64,000 bases of DNA, taken from the NCBI RefSeq assembly GCF_963662255.1, contig NC_085047.1, positions 49,846,006 through 49,910,005 on the forward strand. Reading direction: 5' to 3'. A program made the position numbers and the translations under genes. The stretch's first letter is position 1. Every line of letters begins with the position of its first letter. The DNA comes from Cinclus cinclus. Taxonomy: Eukaryota; Chordata; Aves; Passeriformes; Cinclidae. Below the pieces are notes generated by a model. It saw only the letters and a program-made list of their open reading frames with translations. It was not told the DNA's origin and ran no database searches. Shown piece after piece: positions 1 to 9,215 of this stretch.

Positions 1-949
1 GCACCATCAAGGTCTGACCCTGTCTGACCACTCAAAATGCAAGATACTTGAAGTACGTGAAGGCAAAATAACTTTCAAAGCTTGTGGCAACGTACAGGCT
101 TGCTCCTGCTTTGTGCCAGGGTCAGCACTTACAGCCATGGGGGCTGTGACATTACAGTCTTTTGCATTATATGGAAAGCTTGTCCAAAAACCATGTCAGA
201 TGGTCGCTGAAGGCAACAGAAGTCCATAGAGTACCCGACCAGAAAGATAAATTTCTGCCTGTTCTTTGCATTTGCCTCTGCACTGGAGACAGTGGTCAAG
301 CATCAACGAGTGAACGAATGGCTTCAAGAGGCATTGCTGTGCCACTGCAGAGGGTCCCACAGGACACCTGCACTGCCATGCATGACCACATCTTCACCAC
401 TTGTCCTCATGGCTTAGCAGAGCCCATAGAGGTGAGCAAAGGGAGGCAGGGCAGGTTATCCGCAAGTCCAGCTGATGCTGGACTTCACCACGCAGTTGTT
501 GCTAAAGCACGAAGTAACATTTGCAAATGACCATAGGCAAGTGGCAAAACCACTGGGCTGAGCCAGCTAACCTGTGAACCTTCAGCACCACCATGACCTC
601 AGCTCTTCTGCCCAGAACTGCAACTGCCTTTCTATCACGAGTCCATATAGGACCTAAAAAATACCATCTCACTCCAAAACTAAGGTTTCTAGCAGCCGAC
701 AACAGAATTAACTAGCAATTCCTTATGTAGTCTCAATCCTCCTCTCCAGCCTTAGCTACATATAAATTTCCTCTTAAGGATTTTTAGTGGGTTCCCCTTG
801 CTCCACCCCATCTGCCACCCACATTCACACATTCATATGCAAAAAAAGATGAGACCCATCTGTTATCCAGGACAGCTGCCTGCAAAACGCAGACAAACCA
901 AATGGAGGTCATTCCCTGTCCTGGTCACAGAAGCAGGTTCGGGAGCAGC
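1..949. other. Unassigned sequence left of CpG island 1
   Basis: No repeat family, exon or RNA gene is recognised. If island 1 is the SLC7A1 promoter, this would be the beginning of its first intron, but the sequence itself does not show that. Confidence 0.3.
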
Positions 950-1201
950 ACACTACAAGGACTCCCGGGATACGGCGCTGGCTCGAGCGCTACGGGCCCT
1001 ACGGGCGATACCGCCACTCCCGGTAAATTCTCAGCCTCTTTTGGATTTTGACGAAAGAAGCAAAGCGCACCGTAGCAGCCCCTCGGGAGCCACCCTGGAA
1101 AGGCTGTCAGGGATATGGCGCAGGGTCTCTCCTCGGCACCTGGGCCTTCACCTCCAGCACAGCATGTCCCCTGCGCCGCTGCTCGCACCGCAGAGATAGT
1201 A

Positions 1202-1204
<3 letters not shown>

Positions 1205-1232
<28 letters not shown>
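1205..1232 (+). repeat. (A)28 homopolymer inside CpG island 1
   Basis: Twenty-eight consecutive A bases are flanked by GC-rich sequence (preceded by GTAAGC, followed by GGGATTAG). The length may be unstable or partly a sequencing artefact. There is no obvious retrocopy body before it. Confidence 0.9.
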
Positions 1233-1235
<3 letters not shown>

Positions 1236-1585
1236 ATTAGCTCGGGAAGAGGCACACACGGATCTTTCCTACCCAACCCCATCCCAGACATAGGGCAGGC
1301 ATGGCCGGAGAGCAGCCCCGCGGGGGCACACGCTCCGGCAGCCCAAGAAAGGCCTTCCCAGCGGTATGCTGGGGGCGGCAGAGGGGCCGTGCGGCCCCGG
1401 CAGCCCCGGGCGGGGGTCAGGCGAAGGCAGGGAAGGGCAGGGCAGGGCAAGGGAGCGCTCCGATGTGCTGCGGGGGCCCGGGGGGCGGCAGCGGGCCGGG
1501 AGCGCACGGCTCCGCTCCGCGCCCGCTGCACCGCGCAAAATGGACGCACCGCGTGGGGCCCCCGCCCGCTCCGTCCCAGACTCAC

Positions 1586-1690
1586 CCAGCCCGGGGGCTC
1601 GGGCAAGCGGCGAGGCAGCGCAGCGGCGACCCCCAGCTCCACGCTGCCGCTTTAGATCTCCTGCGCCGGCCCCCCCGCGCCTCTAGCTCC
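1586..1690 (-). other. Candidate non-coding first exon in CpG island 1 (possible SLC7A1 exon 1)
   Basis: The downstream edge is the minus-strand donor GTGAGT (GT at 1585-1584). The upstream edge is only a guess, placed just inside the CCAAT sequence at 1690-1694. The stretch is GC-rich and has no ATG start on the minus strand near the donor, which fits an untranslated exon. No coding exon of SLC7A1 is in the window. An alternative is a first exon of an unrelated long non-coding RNA. Confidence 0.3.
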
Positions 1691-1820
1691 CAATGAATGG
1701 GAGGCGCTGTTCTACGTCGAAGAGCACCCACGTGGTATAGGGGTGGGCCGGGGGCAGCGGCGGGATGCAGCGGGAAGGGGCACCGCGCATCACCGCGCGC
1801 AGGGGAGCTGGGAGCGCGCA

Positions 1821-1864
1821 GCTGGAGAACCGCTGGAGAACCGCTGGAGAACCGCTGGAGAACC
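1821..1864 (+). repeat. 11-bp tandem repeat, four perfect copies
   Basis: The unit GCTGGAGAACC is repeated four times without change at 1821, 1832, 1843 and 1854, at the right edge of CpG island 1. Because 11 is not a multiple of 3, the same repeat appears in three frames of translation. It is a recent minisatellite-like expansion. Confidence 0.95.
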
Positions 1865-2090
1865 TGGGCACGGCCTGGAAGAGATTCCCTCCTCCGCGGG
1901 GCAGAAAGGAGCTTCGCAGGCCTGGGAAGCTACACGGTTTTTCTTCTTCTCCTCATGCTCCCTGGGAGTGAGAAGTGAGGGGCTGGGTTGGACTGAATCA
2001 TCCGTTCAGATGTAGAACGCACCTGAGGGCCAATGGATTCTGCAGAATATGGTTGAACAAGAAATGCTAGTGTGAAATGGGTGCAGTGGA

Positions 2091-2469
2091 TAATCTTAGA
2101 ATGTTAAGGGTTGGGAATGGACCTTAAAGATCATCCCGTTCTAAACTCTACTGCTGTGGGAAGGGAGACCTCCCACTCAACCAGGTTGCTCAAGACATTA
2201 TCCAATCTGTCCTTGAACACTGCCAGGGTCAGGGCATCCACAGCCTCACTGGGCAACCTCTTCCAGTGTTCACTACCCTCACAGTAAAAAATTTCTTCCT
2301 AATATCCAACTTAAATTCCCCCCTTTTCAATTTTTACCCATTACTTCTTGTTCTATCGCTACAGTTCCTGACAAAGAGTCCCCTTCCAGCTTCCCTGTGG
2401 GTGTCTCTAAGATACTGGAAGGCTACTGTGAGATCTCCACACAACATTTTCTCCAGGCTGAACAGCCCC
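2091..2469 (-). mobile_element. CR1 LINE, 3' end part (left half, interrupted by an LTR)
   Basis: Read on the minus strand, the segment ends with the CR1 signature around GATCTTTAAGGTCCATTCCC and the degenerate tail. Further upstream it carries the CR1 phrase encoding the 'remarkable' repeat of lines such as ACTGTGAGGGTAGTGAACAC. It breaks off after GGGGCTGTTCAGCC and resumes beyond the LTR at 2996. CR1 is the main avian non-LTR retrotransposon, and this copy is a 5'-truncated, dead relic. Confidence 0.9.
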
Positions 2470-2991
2470 TGATAAGGACAGCAGAACAGCATTTCACTCA
2501 CTTGATAAGGATAAGAAACAACATTTTACTTCTTACCAAGGACAGTAGAACAGAACAGCACAGCCTTCGAGAAATAAATAAAGGATGTAATTTAGGCAAA
2601 CAGAAGTCATGCAAAACGCAAGCAGGATGCCAGCTCAGCTCTGCAAGGCTGAAAAAGTAGAAGTTAAGCAAAACAATGATACTGTACTCAATCAAAAGCA
2701 GGGGGTCAAAGAATAGTCCCCTAAAAAACCCACGGGACTTTGAAGACAGACCCCAAAGAACCATAGAAGGACTTTGATAAGGGTTGCGACTGTATAACAT
2801 AAAGTCAAGGAAATGGGGATAGCTAGTGAATATGCAATCAACGTTTATGATAAAAATTGTACATCTGACACCAGGGGCATCAATTAGAGGAAATATCCTT
2901 CAAATGCCCAGAATGCTGTAATAAAGAATGCCTGCTATCCAGTACTCAGAACTGTGCTAGAAAAGTGTATATGCAGCTAATTTCAGTATCA
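2470..2991 (+). mobile_element. Solo LTR of an endogenous retrovirus inserted in CR1
   Basis: A 522-bp block interrupts a CR1 copy. It begins TGATAAGG, ends CAGTATCA (the TG...CA ends of an LTR), and contains an AATAAA near its 3' end (GTAATAAAGAATGCC at about 2919-2933). It is flanked by CCCC (2466-2469) and CCTC (2992-2995), a 4-bp target duplication with one mismatch. The CR1 sequence continues smoothly on both sides, which fixes the boundaries. No internal viral genes are present, so this is a solo LTR left by recombination. A 4-bp duplication suggests a class I (gammaretrovirus-like) element, but the family is not named here. Confidence 0.75.
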
Positions 2992-2995
2992 CCTC

Positions 2996-3196
2996 AACTC
3001 TCACTGTCTGTCTTCACAGGAGAGGTGTCCCAGTCTTTGGGACTCTTGCCAACTTTGTGACCACCCTTTAGACTTTTTTATGTTGCAGATGTCAGAACCA
3101 TACACAGCACTCCAGATGGGGTCTTATAAGAGCAGAGTAGAGTGAGAGAATCACACTCAGCCTGCTGGCCGTGCTGCTTTTGGTGCAGCCCAGGAT
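2996..3196 (-). mobile_element. CR1 LINE (right half of the interrupted copy)
   Basis: This resumes the CR1 interrupted at 2469: the minus strand carries the typical text around the 'TCTGGAGTGCTGTGTATGG' segment and the CCTGGGCTGCACCAAAAG segment. Both halves have the same orientation and join without gap when the LTR is removed. Similarity to CR1 fades after about 3196. Confidence 0.85.
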
Positions 3197-3595
3197 TCAA
3201 TAATGGTGGATGCTGGAGGTCTTGGATTAGGCTTTTGACATTACTTCCCATGAAGTACAGTGCTTCCAGTCTGGAAAATACACTGTTGATGAAACTGCTA
3301 TGGCTGACCCCAAAACTAGGGCAAAGAGCCCAAAAGAGCTGTGGATGTTGGAAGAACAGCATGGTGTCTGTGTCATACCTGACAAGATCCCATTTCCATT
3401 ACCCATTTATAGGAGACCGCTATGGGAAAACTGTACAGTGTCCTGTAGGATGAGACAGCACCTGAACATGAATCTTGAAGAAACTGTCCCAAAATAAAGT
3501 GGAATTCTAGAAAGGAGGAGAGTGATACTTAAGGAAAGAAAACCAAATAAAGTCTTTGAGTGAAGAACCTTTGGCTGAGCAACCAGTTCAAATTG
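3197..3595. other. Unassigned 400 bp between oppositely oriented CR1 copies
   Basis: No repeat family or exon is recognised. It may contain diverged CR1 sequence, but I cannot align it by eye. Confidence 0.3.
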
Positions 3596-3822
3596 CATCA
3601 GAGGAGGTTTAGATTGGATATTAAGAAAAACTTCACCAAAAGCGTTGTCAAGCATTGGAACAGGAAACCCAGGGAAGTGGTGGAGTCACCATTCCTGAGG
3701 GTATTTAAAAGATATGTAGGAACACTGAGGAACATGGCTTAGTAGTGGACTTGGTAGTGTTGCATTATTGGTTGGACTTGATAATCTTAGAGGTCTTTTG
3801 CAGCCTAAATGACTCTGTTTAG
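3596..3822 (+). mobile_element. CR1 LINE 3' end fragment
   Basis: Plus-strand CR1 3' end: AGATTGGATATTAAGAAAAA, then the GTCAAGCATTGGAACAGG and GTGGTGGAGTCACCATTCC phrases, then TTGGACTTGATAATCTTAGA and the tail ending AAATGACTCTGTTT. It is 5' truncated and in the opposite orientation to the CR1 copy at 2091-3196. Confidence 0.9.
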
Positions 3823-6371
3823 AGATCGGGATAATTACAGTGGATCCCAAAAGCCAAGTGAGACTGCTGCATGGGACTAATGGTACTAATGAAATTTTAA
3901 AAACTTACCCAAAGGAACTGTAACTTTCTAGTAGAGCACCTTAATTGAAACATATGTAGTACAATCGAACTTTAGTACGGGGCTTATTTTGACATTTAAC
4001 CATAAAGAAGTACATCTACTTGGTGGAATCCTGAAAAAGTGGATCCTGAAAAAATGTAGGAGCAACATTCATTAAAGTGTAAGGAATTGTTTTTCTTTTC
4101 CAGGACAAAGGTAGAGTAGTAGAACAGTCCTTCAGTGATTAAGAGGCAAAGGCATAAACACTAAAGAAAGAAAGAAATCGTTTAATGTCAATTACAATTG
4201 CACCATGCTCATTAACAATTATCCACTAGAGAGGCTGAAGGACATTTTGGGGGTAAGCATTCACAAAACCCCATAAAACAATGTTTTACTGCTATGTTTC
4301 TTCATCAGCTGCTCCATGTGAGATCAACAACTATACCTGTCATGTTGCCATCTGCTTCTGCCTGTCACTTCCATAGAGCCCTAGTTCATCTCCTGTGTTA
4401 TTAATAGATGTGGTTGCATAAATAAGGGGAGTGGTGGTCTGAGAATTGTTCTGGAAAATAAACCCTCTCTTCTATACCAAGCTGAAGTACCTAAGAACAG
4501 CAAGTACCAATTAATAGGAAAAAAAAAAAACACAACCAAGCAATGGTTCTGAAAATTCTCTTCTTTTTGCTAGAATTAAACTCTGTATTTAAAAATCACT
4601 TGTCACACTTTAATCTTTCCTTGCTTTTTAATTAAGCAGCCGGTCAGCCTGTCCTAGTTAATTTTAATCTGTGGAACGCATCCATACTAACTAATAGTAT
4701 CTGAAATGATCCTTAGACACAAGAGCCATTAGCACAGGCCCATGGTCATTCCCTATTTACATACAAGCACTCTGTTTTGGAGGGTAAGAGGATGTAATAG
4801 TGTGGGCATTAACCATTCTGTTCCATAAGCATTTTCTGTCCTCAGCAAGCTTAGTAGGCTAAGAAAAAAGCAGTCAATACAGCTGTTTGTGGAACAGTGG
4901 TTAGGGACATGCCCTATGTTTAACTACCAAACACAGATGTGGGCTGGATGTGTGAAATTAAGTGTGAGATGAATACTGCCTTGTTTACCGTAAAACCATG
5001 ATAGATAAGGCAGAGGAGGAGGGCAGAGCTGCTTTTGACTAAGCAGTTCAATGTTTCCTGCAAAATTTATCAAGCCAAATGTGAAGATGTAACAAAATGT
5101 GTAAATGGAGAAATGCAGAAGTTATCTACCAGTTTAACCAAAAAAACAGTTATCCAGTGGTTAATGACCTCCAACAGTACATGACTTAGGTCATTCAAGA
5201 TGTCCCAACAACATCTGAGTCATTTGTATCATCCCAGTCTCAGAAGCTAGACTTGTGTTACAAAATAAGGCGGGCTTGTTCTCTGTCTTTGAGGGCACGC
5301 AGCACAGCACAGCTTACACCCGTGCAGCAAAACCCTCTTCTACTCCAGAACAACTCCATAGCAGGGTGACCACCTCCAAACTGCTCACTGGGATGAGCAG
5401 TCTGATGCTATCCCATAAATTGTGCACAGGCATTTCCTGTGAGAGGGCTGTCTTGCTCACACCGTACCTGTAACAGGAACTGTTTAACACCACAGGCAGT
5501 TGAGGACTGGTAGACCATCCTGAGCCCTCACCATCCTATATTTGCTGATAGAGGTGTAGCAAGAGAGGCTGGACTTTTGTTGTGAATCTAGAACCAGACA
5601 AGACGGTTTTGGACAGGTGTCTTGGCATTTCCTCATGAGCAGCTCAGACACCACACAAGTTGTGGTAGATTTTAGCCCCCAGAACATGACTTTCTTTCAT
5701 TTACCAGCCAGAAGAATAAGACATCTTCCTCAGTATTGTACATTTTGTTCCCACAGCGAAATTAACTTCCTGGCATTACAAACCTGTGTACCCCCCTAGG
5801 TCTGGCCCTTGATGATCCAAAGTGTGATCCAAATACTGTGTTTGATCTCAACCTCCTACTCTGTAAACAGCAGCCCCACTTCCTCCTTTTTAAATTTTGT
5901 TTCTGTTTATACAGTTAACAAACTGTTTCCTCATTCATCTTCACAGATCTTTGCAAGGTCTAACTCAGCTTGACTTTTGGCATTTGGTGCTGTATTCCTA
6001 CAGTTTTTGACCTTCAAAACATAGCTGCATAGAATGACTGACCTCTTTATTTGTTCCCATAGACTGTTTACACCTAGCATCCTTCCTTGAACAGTCAGTT
6101 ATCCAGGTAACTCTGGAGAATGTCCTTGTTAGTTTTCCCTTTGTTTAGCATGCAAATTCCAGAAAGATTTTTCTACCTCTGATGTAAAATCCCATACACC
6201 CTCATATGCAGCCCCAGAGCTTGCCAAATTCATGAACTCCAGTCCCTACTTTTCTTAAATTTCTTGATGTTTTCCCTGTGGAAAAACAAAGAAACAAATA
6301 AACAAACAAAACCTAGAAAGATCTGTTTTAACCTCTTCCCACTCTATTGAAACACTATCAGCACTCTGATC
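3823..6371. other. Unassigned intergenic sequence
   Basis: About 2.5 kb of AT-rich sequence with short A/T runs, including an (AAAC)n-like stretch near 6288-6310. I see no exon, RNA gene or named repeat. Confidence 0.4.
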
Positions 6372-6397
6372 TTTTTTTTTTTTTTTTTTTTTTTTTT
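6372..6397 (+). repeat. (T)26 homopolymer at the edge of a CR1 body fragment
   Basis: Twenty-six T bases. On the minus strand this is an A run that directly follows the end of the region containing CR1 reverse-transcriptase sequence (6398-7020), so it resembles a poly(A) tail. CR1 itself ends in short degenerate repeats rather than poly(A). Confidence 0.9.
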
Positions 6398-6499
6398 ACT
6401 GTAACTAGTTCTTCTATAATACGTTCACTACCAAAACTACATCCCAAATACATGCCCCGTTGCTTGTGGAGATACACAATTGTAATACAAGTGTAATAC

Positions 6500-7020
6500 C
6501 ACATCCCTTTATTCTTGAGTTTGCAACTCTGACTCATACTGAGCTGTTGCCCGCCATGAACCCCAGATCCCTCTCTGCACTCCTCTCCCACTTCATATTC
6601 GTGTTTGGCATTACTTTGTCCCAGGTGCACAATGTGACATTTGGACTCGTTAAACTTCATGCTATAGATCATAGCCCAGTGTTCCAATCTGCACAGATCC
6701 CTCTGGAAAGCCCCCTGCTCGTCACAAAAGCCAAAAGCACCTCCCAGTTTGGTATCACCAGCAAACTCGGTAATGGTGCACTGCCCTCCTGCATCCAGAT
6801 CGTTGGGAAGTACAGGGGCAGGACTGGCCCTAGAACTGATCCCTGAGGAGCACCACTGGGGACTGGTCACCAGCTGGATGTAGCCCCCTTCACTCTACAA
6901 CCCTTTGAGCTCTGCCCTTCAGCCAGTCCTTCACCCAGCACAGCATGATGGTTTTCGTTGCCATGTTCTTCCATGCTCTTATCTTCTTTCTGTGCTCCTC
7001 TTACATGGCTCACATACACC
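6500..7020 (-). mobile_element. CR1 LINE body fragment with degenerate reverse-transcriptase sequence
   Basis: On the minus strand one frame encodes CR1 reverse-transcriptase text: ITEFAGDTKLGGAFG, then FQRDLCRLEHWAMIYSMKFN and ESKCHIVHLGQ. FAGDTK is the decayed form of the family's FADDTK catalytic motif, with the first catalytic Asp replaced by Gly, so the enzyme would be dead even if expressed. The frame covers only the C-terminal part of the enzyme. Further upstream the CR1 text continues to about 7020 in broken frames. It is not a host gene. Confidence 0.9.
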
Positions 7021-7044
7021 CTTTGCACCCTCTTCACGGGATGT

Positions 7045-7170
7045 GTCAGGCTGGAAGGGACCACAGAGGGGCATCTGGTCCAACCTCCCTGCTCAAGCAG
7101 GGTAATCCTAGAGCACATGGCACAGGATTTCAATCAAATAGTGCTTGGATATTCTCCAGTGAGAATATTT
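7045..7170 (-). mobile_element. CR1 LINE 3' end fragment (second copy)
   Basis: Plus strand shows AGGCTGGAAGGGACCACAGA, CATCTGGTCCAACCTCCCTG, CTCAAGCAGGGTAATCC and GAGCACATGGCACAGGATT, the reversed CR1 3' end. It closely resembles the start of the copy at 44404. It lies beyond the body fragment at 6500-7020 in an order that cannot come from a single insertion, so it is a separate copy. Confidence 0.9.
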
Positions 7171-7414
7171 TTTTCTCCCTTTTTAAATTCTTTTCCCCCA
7201 GCTTAGTCCTTGCAGTAATAAAGAGGTTTTGTTATTTCTGCCTTCCTACCCAAATGAGAGACAGCCTCTTCTTTAGCAGGACCAAACTGTGACAGTATCA
7301 CATAATTTCCAGTCTCTCTTGATAACCCAGGCAACGGGTGATAGATAAATTCCTAACTCTCGCTCTGCCACCGCTCTAGGGGATGGTTTCTGGGTTAAAA
7401 CCAGGCAAGCCACG

Positions 7415-7980
7415 CCACTGGCGAGCGAGCTGTGCCTGTGACCACCACCGCTAAGCACAGGGGGAATGATTCGACTGGACCGTCCAAGGCCGTGCTCACA
7501 CTTTGAATCCCCAGGAATCGGTGGGATGGCAGCAGCCTTCCTCCCGGGGATCCTCGGGCCCACCCCGGGCCCGCGGCAGAGCCAGCGGCGGCGGCCCCAG
7601 GCCCAGGCGCCGTCCTGCGGCGCCCCCGTGCGGGCGGCCGGGGCCTTGCCGCCCGCCTCCCTCGCTGCCTCCGCCGCCCGCTCCCGCTCCCTGCCCGCCC
7701 CCTGGATCGGTGGGAGCCGCCTCCAGCCCCCTGCCAGCCCCCGGGAACGGCGGCTGCTCCGCTGGGCTCAAGCCTCAGCTAACAGTGGGTGTTGCTGGGG
7801 ACCCTGTCACCCGCCGGGCCACTCCCCAGGTGTCCGCATCCCTGAGGTCCCCAGGGTTTACGGGGGGCTCCTGTCACAGCAGGTACTGCCGGCTTTAATG
7901 ACGGACCCTCCCTTGCCCGGCTTGACCTCTCACTACCGAACCTTCCTCTCTCCAAGAAGGAACCGACCCACAAGGACGTT
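7415..7980. promoter_or_regulatory. CpG island 2, probable promoter
   Basis: This is a second GC- and CpG-dense block, strongest at 7540-7760. It has repeated GGGCGG-type Sp1 sites on the minus strand (for example the complement of CCGCCCGC and CCCGCCCCC strings around 7645-7705) and no TATA box. It could be the principal or alternative SLC7A1 promoter, a divergent non-coding RNA promoter, or an enhancer-type island. On the minus strand a weak donor-like GTGTGAG lies near 7496-7505. Long open frames across it on both strands are proline/alanine/glycine-rich composition artefacts with no family match. Confidence 0.55.
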
Positions 7981-8771
7981 TGGGAGCCTAAATCCTCCAA
8001 TTTCAGTAGGATGTTGGTACATAAATACATGTGTAGGTCCTTATTTCACATTCTCCAGGCAGCGTGTAATTTCCTACTGGGTTCATGGAGAAATCCCCAA
8101 GAAACGCCCTACAAACTCGCGTTTATTGACATAAAAATAAAGCAAAACCCCCGACCGTGTAGCTGTGGAGCACCTGTGTTCCATAGAGGTGGTGGTTGTG
8201 TTTCTCCACCAGAAATTACGTTGTACCCATGACACAAAGGGGAAAACCATTCCCACCCAAAGACTGTGCTCTAGTGAGGCTGAGTGGTTTGGCTGGCTTA
8301 AATAAGATGGATGCAGTTTGCACAGTGCTGGTGGGACTAACGCAGTCTCCCACATCTTGACCAGGTGAGATGCTGAGCAGGGTGACTGCTGAGCCCTCCT
8401 GACACCTCCAGTAGGGACAACATAGTGGGGCACTGGCTCAAGTCATATTGTGCTAGTCATGGCTCTTACTGCCATGAGAGCATCCATTCCTGGATGTGGC
8501 CTGGGAGAAATGCTCCTGAGGGAATAGCGTCCTCCTCATTTAAAGGTTCCCAAATATGGCATATTGCCTGCAAAACAAAACACTACTGCAGCTTTTTCTT
8601 GAACCTGCTTAATTATACCGGAAAATTTTGACCCTCCTCCATCTGACATATGTCCATTGTCTCCCCCACAAAAATTGCACACCCTCCAGAAATATCCTTT
8701 TGGTCTCCCCATTGCTTCATGAAGAGTGTGGTCATTGCCCTCTGCAGCTCATGCTCTTGCTGACATGCAAG
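7981..8771. other. Unassigned sequence right of CpG island 2
   Basis: Unique sequence of falling GC content. It includes AATAAA near 8143 on the plus strand, which could serve as a poly(A) signal for a rightward transcript, but there is no supporting exon structure. No repeat family is recognised. Confidence 0.3.
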
Positions 8772-9150
8772 TGTCCTGTTTCCATCCAGGACAGAGTTAA
8801 TTTTTGCAGTAGCTGTGAGGAGGGGAAGCCTGGAGTGGTGTGGCCATGGCTAGGAAGTTATTCTATACTACCTCATGCCAGTTGCTGGGGCCAGGAGCAA
8901 GGGACTTTCTGGCTTCTGTGGAGAAGGGCATTTTTTCCAGTCAGTAGAAAGCGAGGTGTGGTGGGAAAGAGCCAGGTGGTATTTGTCAGGGCTTTCTGTG
9001 TAAATCGCTTTTTTGTCTTATAACTTTTATGATTAATATTGTTGCTGTTACTGTTTGTTTTCTTATCTCATTACTCTTTCCAGTGAACTGTTCTTATCTC
9101 AACCCATGTTCTTTGCTTTTTGTGCCTCCAACTGGAGGGGGAGGGACAAT
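8772..9150 (+). mobile_element. Degraded endogenous retrovirus LTR fragment
   Basis: It begins TGTCCTG and carries the stretch CAGGACAGAGTTAATTTTTG followed by CAGTAGCTG, then GGAGTGGTGTGG, CCAGGAGCAAGG, and near the end AGTGAACTGTTCTTATCTCA followed by ACCCATG. In this order these are the marks of a family of avian ERV LTRs I recognise from bird genomes (GATAGAGTTAATTTTC near the start; AAACTGTCTTTATCTCAACC near the end). It is diverged, no reliable terminal CA is visible, and it dissolves into a T/G-rich low-complexity tract at about 9150-9215. No viral genes are present. Confidence 0.65.
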
Positions 9151-9215
9151 GTGGGGTTTGGGTTTTTTTGTGGGGTTTTTTTTTTTGTTTGTTTTTTGTT
9201 TTGGTTTTTTTTGTG
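9151..9215 (+). repeat. T/G-rich low-complexity tract
   Basis: Runs of T interrupted by G (GGGTTTTTTTG, GTTTGTTTTTTG) directly follow the LTR fragment. Likely expansion from the LTR's own T-rich 3' part. Confidence 0.7.

Larger units (their letters stand above)
950..1915. promoter_or_regulatory. CpG island 1, probable promoter (candidate SLC7A1 5' end)
   Basis: This is a GC- and CpG-rich block, densest from about 1290 to 1800, in otherwise CpG-poor DNA. It holds GC-box-like GGGCGG or GGGGCGG strings, a CCAAT sequence (1690-1694) and a CACGTG E-box (1729-1734). On the minus strand a strong splice donor, CTGG|GTGAGT, lies at 1585-1580. Leftward transcription starting near 1650-1720 would therefore give a short GC-rich first exon. 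In human, the gene downstream of UBL3 on the same strand is SLC7A1 (cationic amino acid transporter CAT-1), whose first exon is non-coding. The assignment is synteny-based inference. Open frames crossing the island lack family features and are composition artefacts. Confidence 0.6.

Noticed and set aside
1148..1642. 164-codon minus-strand frame across CpG island 1
   Set aside because: It opens with GTG rather than ATG, crosses the likely splice donor at 1585-1584, and runs into a Phe run made by the A28 tract. It is a composition artefact.
6358..6870. 170-codon minus-strand frame as a host gene
   Set aside because: It is the CR1 reverse transcriptase remnant followed by a Lys run from the homopolymer.
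7466..8134. 222-codon plus-strand frame across CpG island 2
   Set aside because: It does not start from an established transcript, is Pro/Ala/Gly/Arg-rich as expected of GC-rich DNA, competes with long frames on the other strand, and has no family features.
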